Origin: Thermoprotei archaeon | Lineage (GTDB): Archaea > Thermoproteota > Thermoprotei > Gearchaeales > Gearchaeaceae | Assembly: GCA_017857595.1 (NCBI GenBank) | Contig: JAFMCU010000007.1 | Coordinates: 1 to 64,000, forward strand | Direction of reading: 5' to 3' | Length of the DNA: 64,000 nt | Shown: positions 9,236 to 18,310 of the stretch, piece by piece | Layout of the letters: every line of letters starts with the position of its first letter | Position numbering within the stretch: position 1 is the first letter of the stretch | Program-made: the position numbers and the translations under genes | Notes under the pieces: generated by a model | Databases searched by the model: none | What the model was told of the DNA's origin: nothing | What the model saw: only the letters and a program-made list of their open reading frames with translations

Positions 9236-9253
9236 TGATTTTTATTATATAAA

Positions 9254-10414
9254 TCATTCATTTGAAAGAACCATGAGTCCATGAAATTGGAGGGCCCCTC
9301 CCCAGGCATGGGCGATTGCGTTTTTTACGCCATCGATTTGTCTTCCTTCAGCTTTACCCATAACTTGCAATGCAGCTTCTGCGACACGTATTAAACCAGA
9401 AGCTGCTATTGGATTCGTTGATAATACTCCTCCACTTGGACAAACAGGTAATGATCCATGAAAACAGGTTATTCCTTCATCCAAGAGTTTCCAACCTTGA
9501 CCTTTTTTAGCTAAGCCTATCGCTTCATATTCCATAATTTCTTGAATTGTAAAAGCATTGTACAATTCAGCTACATTTATTTCTTTAAAAGGATTAGAAA
9601 TTTTAGCCATTTTAAAAACTCTTTTTGCTAAAATTGCTAAATTATCCCAAAATTCAATAGGTTTTGTACCCCACCAATAGCTATCACTTATGTATCCTAA
9701 TCCCTTTATCCAAGCTGGATTTTCTGATAATCTTTTTGCTACTTTACTTGAAGCAAAAATAACAGCCACAGCGCCGTCACTGCTGGGACATGAATCTAAC
9801 AATCTTAATGGCCATACAAGATAAGGGGAAGAATAGTAATCATCATCTGTTATATTCAGCTTTAAATGTGCAAAAGGATTTCTTAATGCATTCTTTCTAT
9901 TTATGATTGCTACATTACACATGTAATCTTCGATATTGCTTTTATAAGTGCTTCTATACCTTGAAGCTTGAAAGGCTGCAGCATGTATAGCACCTAAACC
10001 AAATGTTTTATCAAGAATTGGATCAACAGCCGTATTTAAAACTTGTTGAGCTTCAACGTTTTCACTTACTTTTTGAACACCTATTGCTAAAACAGTATCG
10101 TATAATCCGCTTGCCACATGGTAATAAGCTGTCAACGCTAAAGACATTCCTGTTGTACCACCTGTTGTTATTTTCATCATAGGTTTACCCCTACCTCTAC
10201 CGCATCCTAATGCGATCGAATCGAATCTTTCTGGTGAAGAAATTCCATCAAAGTTATCCATTGTACCATACACTACTGCATCGATATCGTCTATATCCAG
10301 TTCACAGTTTTTTAATGCTGTTTTTATTGCTTCAAATGCTAATTCCTGATGAGAAACATCGTTTCTTCTACCTGTCTTTGTCAATCCTACACCTATAATA
10401 GCAACTTTATCCAT
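9254..10414 (-). CDS. Thiolase-like protein lacking the nucleophilic cysteine
   Basis: A 386-residue protein of the SCP-x/lipid-transfer thiolase type. It has an N-terminal strand (VAIIGVGLTKTG), a middle ELYNAFTIQE block matching the YDxFT region, and a C-terminal NAIAHAWGGALQFHG glycine-rich end. The usual nucleophile region (CaTG or CaSG) reads ITTGGTTGMSLAL near residue 82, and no cysteine occurs between about 75 and 160. The GHP motif is replaced by LSTNPIAASG. Classical thiolysis through an acyl-cysteine is therefore unlikely. With a DUF35 partner immediately downstream, a retro-aldolase or other acyl-CoA C-C lyase role like Ltp2 is a reasonable inference. It probably forms a heteromer with the upstream paralogue. 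Confidence 0.85.
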   Translation of the reverse strand: MDKVAIIGVGLTKTGRRNDVSHQELAFEAIKTALKNCELDIDDIDAVVYGTMDNFDGISSPERFDSIALGCGRGRGKPMMKITTGGTTGMSLALTAYYHVASGLYDTVLAIGVQKVSENVEAQQVLNTAVDPILDKTFGLGAIHAAAFQASRYRSTYKSNIEDYMCNVAIINRKNALRNPFAHLKLNITDDDYYSSPYLVWPLRLLDSCPSSDGAVAVIFASSKVAKRLSENPAWIKGLGYISDSYWWGTKPIEFWDNLAILAKRVFKMAKISNPFKEINVAELYNAFTIQEIMEYEAIGLAKKGQGWKLLDEGITCFHGSLPVCPSGGVLSTNPIAASGLIRVAEAALQVMGKAEGRQIDGVKNAIAHAWGGALQFHGLMVLSNE

Positions 10415-10415
10415 G

Positions 10416-11546
10416 TTATTTACTTAAAAGTACAATTGAGTGGGTTTGAGTTGATGCTCCTGCAACATGAGTAAATCCGTGGATCAAAGCTCTCTCAGCT
10501 TTTTCTACTTGATTATTTCCTGCTTTGTTTGACATCTGTAAAAAAGCCTCAGCCACTTTAAACAATCCAGTGGCTTGAAATAAATAGGTAGATATATTTC
10601 CGCCGCTTAGATTTATGCGTAATGAATCATTGTTAATAATCTCATAACCTTTTCCTAATTCGGTCAGTTTCAATGCTTCATATATCATCATTTGATGATA
10701 GGGTGTTACATCCGATAGTTCAAATAGGTCGATATCTTTTTTAGGATTCATTATATTGCATTTATTGTATACTTTGTTTGCTGCGTTGAATAGTGCTGTT
10801 AGGAAATCAAGTCTTTTTGAGCCAAGATAATATCCATCACTAAACCATGCCACATCTTCTATCCAAATTGGAGCGTCATTATATCTCTTTGCAATGTTTT
10901 CTGTAGCAATAACTAACGACACACTTCCAGAAACTACTTCTGGTATCATAAGTTCGCGCAATGGCCAAATAACATATTCTGATTTTATTACATCACTTAC
11001 AGTTATTTTCTTCTTCTTAAATGCCCGAGGATTCTTTGAAGCATTCTCTGTATTCGATTCTACAATCTTAGCCGCAAGTTCTTCTTTTATTTTAAAACTT
11101 TTCATATAGCTTGATGCTTGAATAGCCAATCCAGATAAATAATTCATAGATAAAGGTCTGTAAATAAATGGATCGAATATTGTTGTTGAAGCATGAACAT
11201 AATCCACGTCTAAACTTGTTGAAGAATTGACAACTGCTACATCGAATAGACCGGATTTTAGTTTCATATAAGCATAAATCAATGCCAAAGTACTATCTTC
11301 TGCAGTATTAGTTTCATCTTTTAAATAACCTCCTACAGCTGTACAAGTATACATATTAGAGATCAATCTTCCAGCAAATAAGTCAATGGATGATTCAACA
11401 AATACATCAACATCACCTCTGTTCATTCCTATTTCGTCTAACGCTCTTTTAGTCGCAATAAAACTATTTTCATAGTAAGTTTTTCTTTCGTTTATCGATT
11501 TATCGTAAAAATCACTAAATCCAACTGAAATGATTCCTACTTTCAT
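10416..11546 (-). CDS. Second thiolase-like paralogue, cysteine-less
   Basis: A 376-residue divergent paralogue of the next gene, one base apart and in the same frame order. It shares VGIISVGFSDFY, LTELGKGYEI and the C-terminal ALIHGFTHVAGASTQTHSIVLLSK. The nucleophile region reads ETNTAEDSTLALIYAY near residue 78, again with no cysteine, and the late glycine-rich motif is more degenerate (NLSGGNISTYLFQATG). It may be a non-catalytic structural half of a heterodimeric thiolase-fold complex with DUF35. It is the first gene of the three-gene minus-strand operon and is divergent from the fatty-acyl ligase. Confidence 0.8.
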   Translation of the reverse strand: MKVGIISVGFSDFYDKSINERKTYYENSFIATKRALDEIGMNRGDVDVFVESSIDLFAGRLISNMYTCTAVGGYLKDETNTAEDSTLALIYAYMKLKSGLFDVAVVNSSTSLDVDYVHASTTIFDPFIYRPLSMNYLSGLAIQASSYMKSFKIKEELAAKIVESNTENASKNPRAFKKKKITVSDVIKSEYVIWPLRELMIPEVVSGSVSLVIATENIAKRYNDAPIWIEDVAWFSDGYYLGSKRLDFLTALFNAANKVYNKCNIMNPKKDIDLFELSDVTPYHQMMIYEALKLTELGKGYEIINNDSLRINLSGGNISTYLFQATGLFKVAEAFLQMSNKAGNNQVEKAERALIHGFTHVAGASTQTHSIVLLSK

Positions 11547-11602
11547 TTGATAGTTGTTTATAATAAATATTACAATAAATTTTTATCCTTAAACTATTTT
11601 AA

Positions 11603-13267
11603 ATGAATATGGGAGAAAAAGGATTATATATAAGAGACTTTCCTATAATCTTTAAGAAAGTTATATATTCAAGTTTAATTAGATCTAGTAAAAAGGAAAT
11701 TGTGTATAGAGATTTAAAAAGATATACGTATGAGGAATTTTATAGTAGAATAAAAAAATTAGCATCTTCTCTTAAAAAATTGGGTATAGATGATAATAAG
11801 ACTGTTGGAATTTTCGATTGGAATACGAATCAATATTTTGAATCATTTTGGGCTATTCAAATGCTGGGTGCAAAGTTGCATACTATAAACTTAAGACTTT
11901 CTCCTGAACAGATAGTATGGACTATAAATTATTTGGAAGATGATGTATTTATTATAAGAGATGAGTTTATTCCTGTTTTCGAAAAAATTTCTAATTATTT
12001 CAAAAAGAAACCTTTATGTTATATAATAACTGGTGACGAGATTAAACAATACCAAACAACTTTAAAACCTTTATACTACTATGAAGATCTGATAAACCAA
12101 GGCCTAACGGATTTTGAATTTCCAGATCTGGAAGAAAGTTTAACTACACTTGTATATTTCACTTCAGGTACAACGGGAATGCCTAAATGTGTGTACTTTT
12201 CTCAAAGGCAAGAAATATTGCAAGCTATAATGAACTCAATAGGTTTAACGGCGTATCCTTCTCCCATCAATATTAACTCTAAAGATGTAATTTTATTATT
12301 ACCACCTTTATTTCATGGTTATGGTTGGTCCTTACCCATTACTGCTGTCTTAATGGGAATGAAAATTGTACTGCCTGGAAAATATGAACCAAAGGTAATT
12401 TTAGATTTGATTAAGAATGAAAAAGTAACTTTTACAGCTGGTGTTGTTAGATTTTTAAAAATGATGCTGGATTATCCAGAAATAAACAAATATTCAGACT
12501 ATTTAAAAGGTTTAAAATTCCTTCAAGACGGTGAACATGCTTCAAGGGAATTATTCTTACAATGTAGGAAATACGGTATAAAAATCATGGAAGCTTATGG
12601 TATGAGCGAAGGTGTAGGATACACGTTTGCAACATTAAAAGATCATATGGTCGATTGGCCTTATGAAAAGCAACTCGATTACATAAACAAAGCCGGCTTG
12701 CCTTTACCTTTCTGTGAGGTTAAAGTGGTTGATAATGAAGGTAAAGAAGTTCCTAAAGATGGTAAAACACCTGGTGAATTGTTAGTTCGATCTGCAGGGT
12801 TAACATTGGGTTATTTCAATGATCCAAAGAGAACGATGGAAAGCTGGACTCAAGATGGTTGGTTTAAAACAGGCGATGTTGCAATCGTTGATGAAGAAGG
12901 ATATATTTTAATAATAGACAGATTGAAAGATGTTGTAAAGAGCGGTGGGGAATGGATACCAACTGTATTCTTAGAAGATCTGTTAATGAGACATCAAGCA
13001 GTTAAAGAGGTAGCTGTTATAGCTGGTAAAAGTGAAAAATGGAGTGAAAGACCTTTAGGCATAGTTGTATTGAAGTCTGAATATGAAGGAAAAGTTTCAG
13101 AAGAAGACTTAAAAAATCATTTAGCGAAATTCGTTGAGGAAGGAAAGATTCCTAAGTGGTGGATCCCTGACAAATTTATATTTATAAAAGAAATGCCTTT
13201 GACAAGCGTTGGTAAAATAGATAAAAAAGTTCTAAGAGAAAAATATAAGGACATAATTTTACCTTAA
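11603..13267 (+). CDS. AMP-dependent fatty acid-CoA ligase
   Basis: A 554-residue adenylate-forming enzyme. YFTSGTTGMPKCVYFS is the P-loop (TSGTTG at residues 187-192), MEAYGMSEG is the A5-type motif, GWFKTGDVAI with IIDRLKDVVKSGGEWI forms the hinge, and GKIDKKVLRE contains the catalytic lysine near the C-terminus. Length and motifs match medium/long-chain or branched acyl-CoA ligases of crenarchaea. It starts the plus-strand operon that continues with two acyl-CoA dehydrogenases, which fits activation followed by oxidation. A second ATG lies two codons downstream and is equally possible as the start. Confidence 0.9.
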   Translation: MNMGEKGLYIRDFPIIFKKVIYSSLIRSSKKEIVYRDLKRYTYEEFYSRIKKLASSLKKLGIDDNKTVGIFDWNTNQYFESFWAIQMLGAKLHTINLRLSPEQIVWTINYLEDDVFIIRDEFIPVFEKISNYFKKKPLCYIITGDEIKQYQTTLKPLYYYEDLINQGLTDFEFPDLEESLTTLVYFTSGTTGMPKCVYFSQRQEILQAIMNSIGLTAYPSPININSKDVILLLPPLFHGYGWSLPITAVLMGMKIVLPGKYEPKVILDLIKNEKVTFTAGVVRFLKMMLDYPEINKYSDYLKGLKFLQDGEHASRELFLQCRKYGIKIMEAYGMSEGVGYTFATLKDHMVDWPYEKQLDYINKAGLPLPFCEVKVVDNEGKEVPKDGKTPGELLVRSAGLTLGYFNDPKRTMESWTQDGWFKTGDVAIVDEEGYILIIDRLKDVVKSGGEWIPTVFLEDLLMRHQAVKEVAVIAGKSEKWSERPLGIVVLKSEYEGKVSEEDLKNHLAKFVEEGKIPKWWIPDKFIFIKEMPLTSVGKIDKKVLREKYKDIILP

Positions 13268-13314
13268 ATTTAGGCAAGTTCTAACTTTATTTTCTCATAA
13301 ACTATTATTGAATA

Positions 13315-14481
13315 ATGAAAATTTCTCTAGGAGATGAATATGAAATTATAAGAAGACAAGCAAGAAAATTTGCTGAAGATGAATGCAGACTCGCTTTAAG
13401 GAAATATGAAGAATTGGAAGAATTTCCATGGGAGCTTTGGAAACGTGCTTCAGAGTTAGGTTATACTGGTTTAATGATTCCTGAAGAATATGGTGGAGCT
13501 GGAGAAGATCCATTGCTAGCAGTTATTGTAGCTGAAGAAATCTCAAGAGGTTTCCCTTCCTTTGGGCTATCATTAGGAGCCCATTTCACGTTATGCGGTT
13601 ATAATATTGCGAGAGAAGGGAATGAATTTCAAAAAAAGAAATATCTTCCAATGTTAGCTAGCGGTAAATCTATTGGTTGCATGGGATTAACGGAACCAGA
13701 AGCTGGCTCTGATGCTACAGGTATAAAAACATCAGCTAAGAAAGAAGATAATTTCTATATTTTAAATGGAACAAAAACGTTCATAACTAATGCACCAATA
13801 GCGGATTTATTCTTTATTTACGCAAAGACGAGTCCTGAACTAGGTAAACGTGGAATTTCCGCTTTTATATTAGAGAGGAATTTTGAAGGTCTTTCTACGA
13901 GCAAACCTTTTAAGAAAATGGGAAACCGATGCTCACCTACTGGAGAAATTATAATGATTAATTGTAAAGTTCCAATCGAGAACCTTGTTGGAAAGGAAAA
14001 TGAAGGTGTTTATATTATGATGAGAGGATTGGATGTAGAAAGAATTATCCTTTCAGCAGGTGCGCTGGGAATAATGCAATGGGCATTGGAAATATCAAAG
14101 AATTATTCAATTCAAAGGTTTCAATTTGGAAAAAGAATTGCTGAATTTCAATTAATACAAGAAAAATTAGCAGAAATGGCAATGATGCTAGAAATATCTC
14201 GTGTATATGTATACACGATTGCCAAAAAATGGAAAGAAAATCCTGGAGATAGAGGATTAAGAGGGTCTGCAGCTTCATTGAAACTATTCGTTTGGGATTG
14301 TGCAGAGAAGGTGACAAGAGAAGCTATTCAAGTATTAGGGGGTTATGGATACATGAGAGAAAATATCGTTGAAATGCTTTATCGAGATGCAAGACTAGGA
14401 CCAATAGGTGCAGGAACAGCTGAAATAGATAAACTTATCATCTTTAGTGAATTGATGGAAAACAATGATTTCATAATTTAG
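13315..14481 (+). CDS. Acyl-CoA dehydrogenase, isovaleryl-CoA dehydrogenase-like
   Basis: A 388-residue FAD enzyme that introduces the 2,3 double bond into acyl-CoA. GLTEPEAGSDATG is the FAD/acyl signature, and the C-terminus has QVLGGYGYMREN and YRDARLGPIGAGTAEI. The usual C-terminal catalytic glutamate (YEGT) is absent, as GAGT is present instead. MRGLDVERIILSAG matches the isovaleryl/long-chain type, where the base sits on helix G, here Glu242. This favours branched-chain or long-chain acyl-CoA substrates. The gene lies 47 bases after the ligase and 19 before the second dehydrogenase. Confidence 0.92.
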   Translation: MKISLGDEYEIIRRQARKFAEDECRLALRKYEELEEFPWELWKRASELGYTGLMIPEEYGGAGEDPLLAVIVAEEISRGFPSFGLSLGAHFTLCGYNIAREGNEFQKKKYLPMLASGKSIGCMGLTEPEAGSDATGIKTSAKKEDNFYILNGTKTFITNAPIADLFFIYAKTSPELGKRGISAFILERNFEGLSTSKPFKKMGNRCSPTGEIIMINCKVPIENLVGKENEGVYIMMRGLDVERIILSAGALGIMQWALEISKNYSIQRFQFGKRIAEFQLIQEKLAEMAMMLEISRVYVYTIAKKWKENPGDRGLRGSAASLKLFVWDCAEKVTREAIQVLGGYGYMRENIVEMLYRDARLGPIGAGTAEIDKLIIFSELMENNDFII

Positions 14482-14500
14482 AATTTTTATACATAAATTC

Positions 14501-16165
14501 TTGGAATTAAACGTATTAATACAAAATATATTAGAAATTATGGATGACGCATATAGCTACTTGTCAAATGCTTATGGAAAGAACCATTTTGAAATAGATA
14601 AGCCTTTACAAATAATATTAGAATATTTTACAAATAAAAAGCAAAATTTTAATGAACTAGGTAATTTTGTAGGAAAAGAACTATATGAAGTTTCTGATTA
14701 TGTAGATAAAAAAGGAAATCCCAGACATATAATGTGGAGCATTAACGATGAAAGAGTAGATAGTGTTTGGTTGGATCCTTCTGAAAGATGGGCTATAAAG
14801 AAGTTGATTAAAGATTATGGTGTAAATAAGTATCCTTATAGAGAGAAAAATTGGCATAAGCATTATGCTGCAATTTATTTGATTTCCGATCCAGGCATTG
14901 CATGTATTATTACAGTTACAAATCAAACTGCATATGCATTATATAAATATGCAGATAATGAACTTAAAGCTTACATTCCTAATTTAATAGGTGAATCAGA
15001 AAAAATCATGTTTGGAGCGACGTGGTTTACAGAAATTCAAGGTGGAAGCGACCTAGGCGCTAATACAACGCTTGCTAACTTTGACGGTAATAAATGGTTA
15101 TTAAAAGGCGACACAAAATATTTCGCAAGTAATGCCGGATTAGCTGATTTAGCTTTAGTTTCTGCGAGACCTTATAACGCTATGAAAGGTGTTAAAGGTC
15201 TAGCATTGTTTTTAGTTCCTAAAAATGACAGCGATGGTAAAAGAAACTATTTAATTAGAAGACTTAAAGAAAAAAGTGCTACAATAAGCGTTCCGACGGG
15301 AGAAATTGAATTTAACAATTCTCATGCATATCTTATAGGAGAAGCAAGTAAAGGAATATATTACATAATGGAAGATCTTATGGTTTCAAGACTTGCAAAT
15401 TCTGTAGGAGCTTTAGGAATTGCGAGAAAGGCATATTTAGAAGCTTATTATTACACACAAAAGAGGAAATCTTTTGGTAAACTTTTAATTGAACATTCTT
15501 TAATTCAAAGAGATCTTTTAGATATGGAAATTTCAATAGAAGGAGCGCTGGCTCTAACTTTTAAAGCCATTGAAGAATTTCAAAAATCTTGGAATGATAA
15601 CCCACCTTATAGTACTAATTACAATTATGCTAGATTATTAACCCATATCTCCAAAAATATTACTGCAGACTTAGCAGCAAATATAACTAAAATCGCTATG
15701 GAAATCCATGGTGGAAAAGGATTTTTGGAAGAATTTCCAATAGAAAGGCTTCATAGAGAAGCATTGATAACGCCTATATGGGAGGGTACGAGTAACATTC
15801 AGGCTTTGGATATGCTAGAAGTTATAGAAAAGAAGGGAGCTCATATAGCGCTATTTGAAGATATGGATCTTTTAGTCAATGAAATAAAAGAAGGTAAAAA
15901 TGAATCTGAAAATGCAAGAGCAAAAATCAAAGAGACTTTAAGTTTTATTGCCAATTTGGATAATAACTTGACACAGTTTTATGCAAAGGATATCTTAAAT
16001 TTGCTTGGCCATTCCATTGCTGTAATAATTTTATTTCATTTAGGAAATAAGTTAAATCTGGAAAGGTATATAACTTTATCAAAATTATACTATGAAAAAT
16101 TCTTTTTAGGCAGATATAAATCATTAAAAAAAATAAATGACCTTATAAATTTGGAAAACCTATAA
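14501..16165 (+). CDS. AidB-like acyl-CoA dehydrogenase
   Basis: A 554-residue large acyl-CoA dehydrogenase family member. It has a long helical N-terminus, ATWFTEIQGGSDLGANTT as the FAD-binding segment, the VSRLANSVGALGIAR helix, EIHGGKGFLEEFPIERLHRE, and a C-terminal PIWEGTSNIQALD with the glutamate in the usual place. About 100 extra C-terminal residues are as in AidB and its relatives. AidB-group proteins may dehydrogenate unusual acyl-CoAs; some bind DNA. Following the smaller dehydrogenase by 19 bases, it probably works on the same or a related substrate. A TTG start is used here; an ATG 13 codons later (14540) is a real alternative. Confidence 0.85.
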   Translation: MELNVLIQNILEIMDDAYSYLSNAYGKNHFEIDKPLQIILEYFTNKKQNFNELGNFVGKELYEVSDYVDKKGNPRHIMWSINDERVDSVWLDPSERWAIKKLIKDYGVNKYPYREKNWHKHYAAIYLISDPGIACIITVTNQTAYALYKYADNELKAYIPNLIGESEKIMFGATWFTEIQGGSDLGANTTLANFDGNKWLLKGDTKYFASNAGLADLALVSARPYNAMKGVKGLALFLVPKNDSDGKRNYLIRRLKEKSATISVPTGEIEFNNSHAYLIGEASKGIYYIMEDLMVSRLANSVGALGIARKAYLEAYYYTQKRKSFGKLLIEHSLIQRDLLDMEISIEGALALTFKAIEEFQKSWNDNPPYSTNYNYARLLTHISKNITADLAANITKIAMEIHGGKGFLEEFPIERLHREALITPIWEGTSNIQALDMLEVIEKKGAHIALFEDMDLLVNEIKEGKNESENARAKIKETLSFIANLDNNLTQFYAKDILNLLGHSIAVIILFHLGNKLNLERYITLSKLYYEKFFLGRYKSLKKINDLINLENL

Positions 16166-16175
16166 CTTATATTTT

Positions 16176-16694
16176 ATGACAAATAATTGGTTAAAAAGGA
16201 ATACAATTAAATTGAAAACATTTATGAGAATTTCCTTTGGCGTAGTTTGGTTAATAGATGGCTCGTTCAAATTTTCTCCTAATTTGCCTGCAGCATTTCC
16301 ACAGATGATAGCCTCAGCAGAAATGGGACAACCTTCATGGTTACAGCCATGGTTTAATTTCTGGTTAAACATTGTTTCTCAAAACCCAGCTATTTGGGTT
16401 TATTTGGTTGGGGTATCTGAAGTTCTATTAGGATTGGCATTAATATTAGGTCTAATGAGAAAAGTAGCATATATAGGCGGTATGATATTAAGCCTATTAA
16501 TATGGGCAGTACCTGAAGGCTTTGGTGGACCATACGGTCCAACTTCTACAGATATAGGTACTGGTATAATTTATAGCTTTGTTTTTATATTCCTATTACT
16601 CATAAATGCTACATATGGGCCAAGTAAATACAGTATAGATTATTTAATTGAAAAAAGATTTCCTCAATGGGCAAAAGTTGCAGAAGCATCTTGA
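16176..16694 (+). CDS. DoxX/DoxD-like membrane protein
   Basis: A 172-residue integral membrane protein with about four helices. MRISFGVVWLIDGSFKF opens the first helix, VYLVGVSEVLLGLALILG is the second, and the GGPYGPTSTDIGTGIIYSF loop and helix are typical of DoxX-family proteins related to the small subunit of thiosulfate:quinone oxidoreductase. The DoxA-type partner is not adjacent, so activity as an oxidase subunit is not supported here. The family often accompanies redox enzymes in acidophiles. The start follows the end of the acyl-CoA dehydrogenase by 10 bases, so it may be co-transcribed. Confidence 0.75.
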   Translation: MTNNWLKRNTIKLKTFMRISFGVVWLIDGSFKFSPNLPAAFPQMIASAEMGQPSWLQPWFNFWLNIVSQNPAIWVYLVGVSEVLLGLALILGLMRKVAYIGGMILSLLIWAVPEGFGGPYGPTSTDIGTGIIYSFVFIFLLLINATYGPSKYSIDYLIEKRFPQWAKVAEAS

Positions 16695-16776
16695 ATAATT
16701 AAATACAATAATTCAAAATTTTTTGTAACTCATTTCTAAAATATTCATATCCATTTACGCTGATTAAATCCTATTA

Positions 16777-16790
16777 TTTAAATATATATA
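16777..16790 (+). promoter_or_regulatory. TATA box of the DUF998 gene
   Basis: An uninterrupted A/T run, TAAATATATATATAA, is centred about 30 bases before the ATG of the DUF998 gene in a 120-base intergenic space. It suggests a fresh promoter after the dehydrogenase/DoxX run. Confidence 0.45.
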
Positions 16791-16814
16791 TAATTATTAG
16801 CCTATAACCTTATT

Positions 16815-17447
16815 ATGGAAAGTAAGGATGTTCTTCTTAAGAATGAATTGAAGAGAGCTGGAACGTTTCTTTTTGTAGGGGTGGCTCAATTCGCAATCTT
16901 TCTAATAGTCGCAGAAGCCTTATTTCCGAATTACAGTGTTTCAGGTAATTACATTAGTGATTTAGGAGCTATATGTCATAGACCACCTGCTCCAGAAAAT
17001 GGCTGTGTATTTATTCAACCGACATCTAATATCTTTAATTCTTCAATAATAGTTTTAGGAATATTTTTGTTAATTTCAGCATATTTTCTTTTTCGTTCAA
17101 AGGTAAGTAGAATAATACCTATTATGGCTATATTAAGTGCAATCGGAAGCATTGGAGTAGGCATTTTTACGGAAGCAACTGGTATAGTACATGGAATTTT
17201 TTCTTTGATAACCTTTGTTTCAATAGGTATATTTGCAATTGTTGCTTATCGAATTCAATTAAGTCCAATGAAGTATTTTTCAATCATCTCAGGAGCAATT
17301 ACTTTGTTTGCATTGGTATTGTATATTAACAATATATATTTAGGGCTAGGAATGGGAGGTATGGAAAGAATGATTGTATATCCGGTAATGGTTTGGAGCC
17401 TTGCATTTAGTGGTCATTTGATGGCTATTGATAGATTTAAAAGTTAG
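16815..17447 (+). CDS. DUF998 family membrane protein
   Basis: A 210-residue protein with six predicted membrane helices and a first-loop signature YSVSGNYISDLGAICHRP followed by GCVFIQPTSNIFNSSI, which is typical of DUF998. Function of the family is unknown; members occur in archaeal and actinobacterial membranes. Two cysteines (near CHRP and GCVF) lie in the first outer loop and could form a disulphide. The 20-base gap to the LLM oxidoreductase suggests linked transcription. Confidence 0.75.
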   Translation: MESKDVLLKNELKRAGTFLFVGVAQFAIFLIVAEALFPNYSVSGNYISDLGAICHRPPAPENGCVFIQPTSNIFNSSIIVLGIFLLISAYFLFRSKVSRIIPIMAILSAIGSIGVGIFTEATGIVHGIFSLITFVSIGIFAIVAYRIQLSPMKYFSIISGAITLFALVLYINNIYLGLGMGGMERMIVYPVMVWSLAFSGHLMAIDRFKS

Positions 17448-17467
17448 TAATAGTTTTTATCCTAAAT

Positions 17468-18283
17468 ATGAAATTTGGAGTTTTGTATCCTAACACAGGA
17501 ATACATGTAGATAAAAAATTAGTTACAAGTTTCGCAATTGAAGCAGAGAGGAATAATTTTGATTTTCTTTTCATATGGGATCACTATATGACTCCTAATA
17601 GCAATGTTTGGTTTGAAGCTTGGAGCTTGTTATCATATTTATCAAGTGTTACATCTATCATTAAATTAGGAACATGTGTCACACCAATACCTTTTAGGAA
17701 CCCTTCTCAATTAGCAAAAATTGTAGCGAATGTAGATATTTTAAGTGAAGGAAGAGTAATATTAGGAGCAGGCGCTGGATGGGCAAAGGAGGAATTTGAT
17801 GCTTATTCGAAATGGGAAGAGAGTTCTACGAGAGTTTCAATGACTGAAGAAGGTATAAATTTAATATTAAAATTATGGACCGAAGATGAAGTGAATTTTG
17901 AAGGTAAATTCTACAAAAGTTTAAGAGCAAGGCTTGAGCCTAAGCCTATTCAAAAACCTCATCCTCCAATATGGTTAGCTTCATTTGGTAAAAGAATGTT
18001 AAAAATAGCTTCTAACTATGGAAATGGTTGGATTCCTACACAAATTGATCATAATGAATATTTATATTTGAAGAATGAAATTAATTCTACTTTGAGGAAT
18101 GAAAATTTCCAATATTCCTACAACCTTTTCAGACCTTTTCAAATAATCGATGAATATTTCCAAATAATTGAAAAGTTTGAAAAGGTTGGATGTAGAAATT
18201 TCATCATAAATTGGCTTTATAAACCTAACGAGATGATAGATAAGCTAAAATGGTTTAAAGATAATGTAATTTCTTGTAAATAG
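17468..18283 (+). CDS. LLM-class flavin-dependent oxidoreductase
   Basis: A 271-residue luciferase-like TIM-barrel oxidoreductase. It has the start MKFGVLYPNTG, FIWDHYMTPNS in the first barrel third, IKLGTCVTPIPFRNPSQLAK (barrel strand and flavin-facing loop) and GAGAGWAKEEFDAYS. The PKPIQKPHPPIWLASFG stretch is a family hallmark. Such enzymes use F420 or FMN to oxidise alcohols, aldehydes or sulfonates; the N-terminal DHYMTP is compatible with F420-type members, but the cofactor cannot be fixed from sequence alone. It lies at the right end of the acyl-CoA island and may act on a pathway intermediate, although this is inference. Confidence 0.85.
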   Translation: MKFGVLYPNTGIHVDKKLVTSFAIEAERNNFDFLFIWDHYMTPNSNVWFEAWSLLSYLSSVTSIIKLGTCVTPIPFRNPSQLAKIVANVDILSEGRVILGAGAGWAKEEFDAYSKWEESSTRVSMTEEGINLILKLWTEDEVNFEGKFYKSLRARLEPKPIQKPHPPIWLASFGKRMLKIASNYGNGWIPTQIDHNEYLYLKNEINSTLRNENFQYSYNLFRPFQIIDEYFQIIEKFEKVGCRNFIINWLYKPNEMIDKLKWFKDNVISCK

Positions 18284-18310
18284 TTAATTTCAAATTTTAA
18301 AAATTTTTAT

